From NCBI GenBank assembly GCA_013433145.1, contig CM024174.1:7100336-7164335 (forward strand): 64,000 nucleotides of DNA, given 5' to 3'. Positions 58,813 through 64,000 of the stretch are shown in pieces (the first letter of the stretch is position 1; every line of letters starts with the position of its first letter). A program made the translations under genes and the position numbers. This stretch comes from Ascaris suum. Lineage: Eukaryota; Nematoda; Chromadorea; Rhabditida; Ascarididae. The notes under the pieces were generated by a model, which saw only the letters and a program-made list of their open reading frames with translations, did no database searches and was not told the origin of the DNA.

Positions 58813-58972
58813 ATGGTGGGGGTCCGTATAGACCCTGTGGAAGAGGAGGCACGTGTGCTGAAGTGTGTGCTTGTCGGTGATGCAGCCGTCGGGAAGACAT
58901 CGTTGATCGTTTCCTATACAACTAACGGATACCCTCATGATTATGTACCAACCGCTTTCGATAATTATTCAG
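58813..58972 (+). CDS. chw-1: chw-1 coding exon 1: P-loop and switch I
   Basis: The ATG at 58813 is the first in frame after two candidate acceptors. [20 protein letters not shown] precedes the P-loop. Donor G|GTTGGC, phase 1. Confidence 0.92.
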
Positions 58973-59525
58973 GTTGGCGATCCGCTTATATAACAGTTTT
59001 TGCTTAGAAGCTGCAGAAAGTTATACCAATCCACTCTTCAATTTAGCGTAAAGATTTTGTCACTTTTTAGCAAAGAAAAACTCATTACGCCTTGTTAAGG
59101 CTTCGGTCTTATAATCGATAGTATTGAAACTAATGAACCATAACGGAATAGAAATATTATTGATAATGTTGAAACGAACAATTTCTTTGAGTAGCGACAA
59201 TATGCTTGGATTTACTATTGTAAGGCTGAAGCAATAATGCTAAATAAAACCTATTTGACAATCATCGGCAAATAGTCCAACTGGAGTCATTTATTTGCAA
59301 ATAAGCAGAATGTTTTACTCGGAATTTTTTTGCATACGGTTTAGTTTCGAGCAAAAAAAGCGAGAAATATGTTGAAGCTTAAGCGCTTATTTAATGGCCT
59401 TTCCTTTTTTTCCTTGCGGATAGAAAAAAACTGATATCAGCCACTTTGATTCTAATTTCTTTTTAGTTGTTGTGAGGGTTGACAATCAGCCAATACGATT
59501 GCAGTTATGCGATACTGCTGGACAG
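58813..59525 (+). CDS. chw-1: Wrch/RhoU-type Rho GTPase, 5' part (first two coding exons)
   Basis: Rho-family small GTPase; RhoU/Wrch proteins act in polarity and cytoskeletal signalling downstream of Wnt. Exons 58813-58972 and 59467-59525 give 73 codons in phase (TCA G|GTTGGC to TTTTTAG|TT). Visible: P-loop [10 protein letters not shown] (residues 22-31), switch I region [19 protein letters not shown], strand [15 protein letters not shown], switch II start DTAGQ. YTTNGYP-xY-PTAFDN is shared with Wrch and Cdc42-like members; the N-terminus is only about 15 residues, without the proline-rich extension of vertebrate Wrch-1. Residue 24, equivalent to Ras Gly12, is Ala. The next family segment (DEFDKLRPLCY) was not found before the window ends, so the following intron exceeds 4.4 kb. 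The chw-1 name is inferred from resemblance. Confidence 0.9.
59467..59525 (+). CDS. chw-1: chw-1 coding exon 2: switch II start
   Basis: Acceptor CTTTTTAG. Reads [20 protein letters not shown], matching Wrch [20 protein letters not shown]. Donor CAG|GTATCT, phase 0. Confidence 0.93.
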
Positions 59526-62500
59526 GTATCTTTCACTTGTGGTTTACTTCTATAATAAAGTGTATTCGTTGTTCTTGCGAATGTATCATATAATCGTTGC
59601 ATATAAAAGAGGTTCTTTCAGCGTCTTCGTCAAAGACGAAGTCACTCTATTGAGAAAAGGTTAAACAATAAATAAAAAGAGATTTTATTGTAATGTTGAG
59701 AATTGGCAAAAACAATGGATATTAATAAAATTGCTCACGGTAATGAGGTTAATTTTCTATCCCTTGTGGTAATCAGCAGTCTTAAGCAAACTGACGTTGA
59801 TGATGACGATTGCTGAGAAAAAGATTGAGAAAGGAAAGCTTCTACTGAGATGGAAACCTATAACAGCCTTTAGTGCTGATCGAAACTGCTTCTGCTGAAA
59901 AAAGACGGAGAAACCCGTTGACTGGAATTTTTAGCTTGGAATTATAAGGCATTAGCAATGAAATTTTCTCGATTGTTATATTCTTTCATATTTTACTGCA
60001 ACGTGACAAATATTCTCTCATAACTCTATGAAGCTGATTAAAGTAGACCAAAATGTATCGCAAACGGAAACAGTGAGCAATATGTGTGAATTAATGAATT
60101 CGTATTTAATCGAACCAACCGTTTATACAGAATCGTGAAAATTTTATATTTTGAATAGGGTCAGTTGTAAAATGCGACCCGACCGATGCAACGATCGTTC
60201 TCAAAATGCATTCAGATTTTTAGACACATCTCGATGATTGCTTTCCTCTGGATGTTTTTCTAGACGAATTCGAAAACCATGATACATGGTCTGGATTAGA
60301 GTTGCTTAATCGTATAACTATAGCCAATGCTTTCCGAGTTGAAACTCTCAGACGGATAGACAGACATACACAGACACGACATCGCTACAATGCGCTTTGC
60401 AAATGCGAATTCGGCGGAGACACAGAGAAATGAACACTTTCGTTGAAAAAGTGATTTGTTATGGTATGCACACAGTTAAAGCATTCTCAAGTAGCGTTTA
60501 TGCGGTTCTCTGCGATCCGCCGTTTGGGTTTAGTTGTGTGCGGGTAGTGATCGGTCGTTGATCGATATAGGAATACGAAAGGAATTCGCTGTCTATCATG
60601 GCGTCTCCACTCAGTGACTCGTTATTCAGTGATATCTCACCTATGGTGATAAACGACTCTAATGACCTTCGCTCTTTCACCTATTTTCTGCGTCCTTCCC
60701 TTTTACCTTCCCAGTAAAGGCATCTAAAGGAACGAATCGTGTCTTTCTATGGAGGGCATCTTGTAAATCGCTGAAATATGGCAATGTACTACCGTATCTT
60801 AAAGTTAACTGAAAATTCATTCGAGAGTATAGGAGAGGGAGTTAGGGGGAGGGGCCTGAACTGATATTGATGAAGCATTTTCAACAAAGTTTGAAGCTTC
60901 AGAAATCAAAAAGTCAGAAGTGTTATGCGGCGGTACTTCTGATCGAGGAAATAACTGAGAAGCCGTAATGATGGGATGATCCGACGTTATAATTCTAGGC
61001 ACCCCTTTAGCAATAAAAAGCAGCACATCACATGCGTGGCAATGTTATCAGGCTTCAAAAAGTTCAAAAGTTCAGCATATCAAATGTTTCAATGTGATAC
61101 GAATGCATCATGCGAGCGATTTAGTGACCGAAATGATATTACATAGCAATGTGAGATTGCGAATGCAATTTTTTTTGACGGTCTCTATGTCGCAAACTTC
61201 AAGAAAGAATTAACTGATGAGCTCGTTATCTTTTTTGATAATTTGAAGCATTTCGCCACCTATTGTGCTGTATTATTTCTAATTGACGACCGTTTTTTCA
61301 CACTAGGGAATTTCTGGCAAGGTGCTCTTGGTGGATTTTTTTTGCTATTCTTCAGCTACATAAACTAATACTTGCGGTCATAAAATAAAATCGAATTTAG
61401 CACTGCCTCATAGATTAGCTTAGCGGCAATGTTCATAAATTCCTCTTATTATCGTTTACCGTTTTGTATTCTGTAGTTTTTCACTTGCATCCTTCTCCTT
61501 CATTTGTTCACTAAAGTCGCCTTTCTTGGAGTCGGCTAATTAAGCAATTTTTCTCTAGAACTTAATTGAATGTGCAAAAGAATTCACTAAAAGTGAATTA
61601 GGAGTACATTATCAAAGAAAACCTTCAATAGTCTTTAACCCGTTCATAATCATTTCGTTAACAAATTTTATGATTGTTAAGTGGCTCAATTATAAAATTC
61701 AGCATTCATTACTTTTTTCATGCGCACTTCGTTGGAATTTTCCCCAAAGGATTCATTTTTTCTTTACGTATCAATTTTTTCAACAATAACATTCTTTGCT
61801 CAGACTTTTTCTTCGACATGAGCAAAAACGATTTTCATATGGTTTTTTTCATTCAGCTCCAATTTCTGCAAAGCTTTTACGAAATATTTTTCCATCTGGT
61901 TACGAGATTTATTTCCGAGAGTAAAATTTAGCTTCATTTAAAGCATGATCTCACCGAATGGAAGGAGTGCACTAATGTATCATTAGTGATAAGTGCATTG
62001 CGCAGAAATTTAGGTTCCTTGCTTCCTGTTCAATGCACGGGCTATTTTCCGAATTTCGTTGCTGTGTTGAAAGCGTTCTGTACACTCGTCTCACATATAG
62101 ACCACCCTTTTATAGCGCGTGTTGAAAATAATCGGACAGCACTCTGAGGCATAAAAATGAGTATTTAATCACGGTTTGTGCTATTAGAAGTTTACTGTTT
62201 CTTGTTAGAGAAGTCAAAAAAATTAAGCGGAATAAAATCGCGAATTCCTTTAGGCCGAATTTGATTCGCTAAGGCCATTCAGTTATCCCGATACAGACGT
62301 TTTTCTTCTATGTTTCAATGTGATGGTGCCGAGCACACTTCGATCGATCACCGATCACTGGCTGCCCGAGATCACCAGATCGTCACCCAACACTCCCAGT
62401 ATGCCATTTTTAAATCATTTTCTCGTCGCTTTTAAGTTCTTACATATGTATTCAACGTGAGTAATATATGTATATCCAGAGACAGCCTTTGGATCTCTAA

Positions 62501-64000
62501 CTCAGATTTAACTGCAAAAAATTTTCAGGATTCATTGATGCACTGTAATATGTTTATTTCTCAAGCTATTCTGACTTGAACATAATGTCGTCTGTGTGGT
62601 TTCAATTAATTACATGTGATAGTTTACTGTCAAGATGCCCTAATATGGTTGTCATTTGTCTGTCCTTGCAAACAACATCAAGTTTTCAATGCAGTCGTCA
62701 CAGTGAGCGCAACAATCGCTAGTGCTTTTAACCCCGGAGATTTTATTTCGGAATCAAATTCACCTGCGACGTTGAAAAAATTAACCAAGCGATTTATTCA
62801 AAAAGAAAGATTTTGGCACAACGAGCAGTGGTGAACTGTTTTTTGAATAAATTCACAGATTAATTTGTGAAGCTACATTGGTGAAGCTTTCAAATTTAGT
62901 TTTGTGTTTTCTTGCAACAATTTCAGTTAGCTCCGAGTAAAGGGATTTTGGAGTTCATCGATGATTTTGCTGAGTTTGATTTCATTGTTGGGATGAGCGC
63001 GAACTCGCGATGACAACTCGCGATGTTGGTGCGTATTAGCGGCGGGTTCAATTACTGAGCGAGCCGAGGTCGAATGAATTCTGCGTGATCAAATATGCAG
63101 AACCATGATCACGCCAGTCCTAACTAGCTTTGCATATTAATTCCATCGAGGAATGGAAGGTGTTGTTTCGGAGACCAGAAGTATACATTGCGCCATAATA
63201 TAACGCCTTCCAAGATATCTGCGTGATGGGATAAGAAAGACATTCTTCATTTCTGTTGATTCAAATATCTCGCTTTTTCCAATGACTTTCGTATGCAGCA
63301 AATTTCTTCGTTTATCTTGAGGGTGAGATGAATTTCCTAAATTTATTGGTGATTTCCTGAGATTTTCGAAGGATTTGAAGAAATTCATCGACAAACTTAT
63401 AACGCTATATTGTCGCTGAAATCAAAAAAAAAAAAAAAAAAAAAAAAAAGAAAAAAACTGCATCGCTTGACGCCTGGCCCAGATTTTAACGATATTAAGT
63501 GAACTAGTATACCTTCTGGTTCACCTACCCAAGAAAACGCTGTTCTAGATGGTTATTGGCTTTATGAGTTTGCGACAGCAAATAACAAGCGCCTATACTG
63601 ATGCATCATGCCGAGTATAATCCGATAGTGATTAGGCATAACGAATTAGAGCTGCGTATTGCAGCTGGATGGTCGACGACGATGGATCGTCCATCGAGAT
63701 ATCATCTCTTTCCACTTCATCGGCTATGCAATAGAGCTTCCCTATTCCCGTTTGCTAACAAAATAGGCGTCGCAGTGAATTGTAATAAAATGCAATACAC
63801 CGTCATAATGTGTTCATTTAACTAAACAATGACCCAGCTGGCTACTGTTGATTCGGTCACCAGAAGTATAGCTTGCAAACATCGCACAAGCAAGAGATAA
63901 AATAGTTATTTTAATTTCATTGCAACGTTCGGTGACATTAATATTTGGAATCGTCTAAATTATTTCCGTCTACTGGGAGGTTAGTGATACCAGTGAGGAG
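59526..64000 (+). other. chw-1 intron 2, running off the window
   Basis: No frame resembling the rest of a Rho GTPase (DEFD-LRPLCY, SFQN, W-PEI, VGTQ-DLR, ECSA) was seen in 4.5 kb. It contains a 26-A run and a short direct repeat of AACTCGCGATG near 63001. Nothing else is assignable. Confidence 0.6.
63424..63449 (+). repeat. 26-base poly-A tract
   Basis: Uninterrupted A run, then GAAAAAAAC. Lies in the chw-1 intron. No target-site duplication or retrotransposon body was recognised upstream. Confidence 0.95.

Noticed and set aside
58622..58831. 69-codon ORF with hydrophobic N-terminus overlapping the chw-1 start
   Set aside because: It runs across both candidate splice acceptors and into the chw-1 coding exon in another frame; probably chance.
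60265..60340. TCTAG then ACGAATTCGAAAAC, looking like the Rho DEF motif after DTAGQ
   Set aside because: The phase is wrong after the CAG donor, and the following residues (ENHDTWSG) do not match the Rho LRPLCY segment.

Overview
The window is nematode nuclear DNA, most likely from a clade V (rhabditid/strongylid) worm. The coding segments are short exons (27 to 282 nt) with nematode-style TTTTCAG/TTTTAG acceptors, separated by AT-rich introns of a few hundred to a few thousand bases. The proteins match animal families with known C. elegans members. The species cannot be fixed from the sequence. No bacterial, organellar, CRISPR, rRNA or tRNA feature was seen. The annotation was built by joining exons by hand, using reading phase and remembered family alignments; no transcript was available.

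Layout. (1) 153-9134, plus strand: the last 13 exons (574 codons) of an EMAP/EML microtubule-binding WD-repeat protein, elp-1; its 5' part lies before the window. (2) 11244-24588, minus strand: a FAM161-family centrosome/ciliary-base protein in 12 exons, of which the first two are tentative; it is tail-to-tail with elp-1. (3) 28835-45497, minus strand: a nearly complete symplekin gene (symk-1), about 1,150 residues in 25 exons, the scaffold of the mRNA 3'-end processing machinery; its 5' end may lie further upstream. (4) 58813 onward, plus strand: the first two coding exons of a Wrch/RhoU-type Rho GTPase (chw-1 type), running off the right edge.

Between genes: 9.1-11.2 kb, 24.6-28.8 kb and a large gap at 45.5-58.7 kb. 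The large gap holds low-complexity DNA, long G/C homopolymers and a few coding-like fragments that could not be assigned.

The four genes have no obvious shared pathway. elp-1 and FAM161 are both microtubule/cilium proteins lying tail-to-tail, but nothing here shows linked regulation. The most useful observations are: alanine in place of the usual P-loop glycine in the Rho GTPase; two predicted GC-AG introns; a high share (13 of 51) of acceptors with a purine before AG; a readable nematode FAM161 gene; a possible distant 5' exon for symplekin; nine G/C homopolymers of 10 or more, one of 25 G; and small orphan ORFs, including a signal-peptide-like one inside a FAM161 intron. No convincing new multi-gene system was found.
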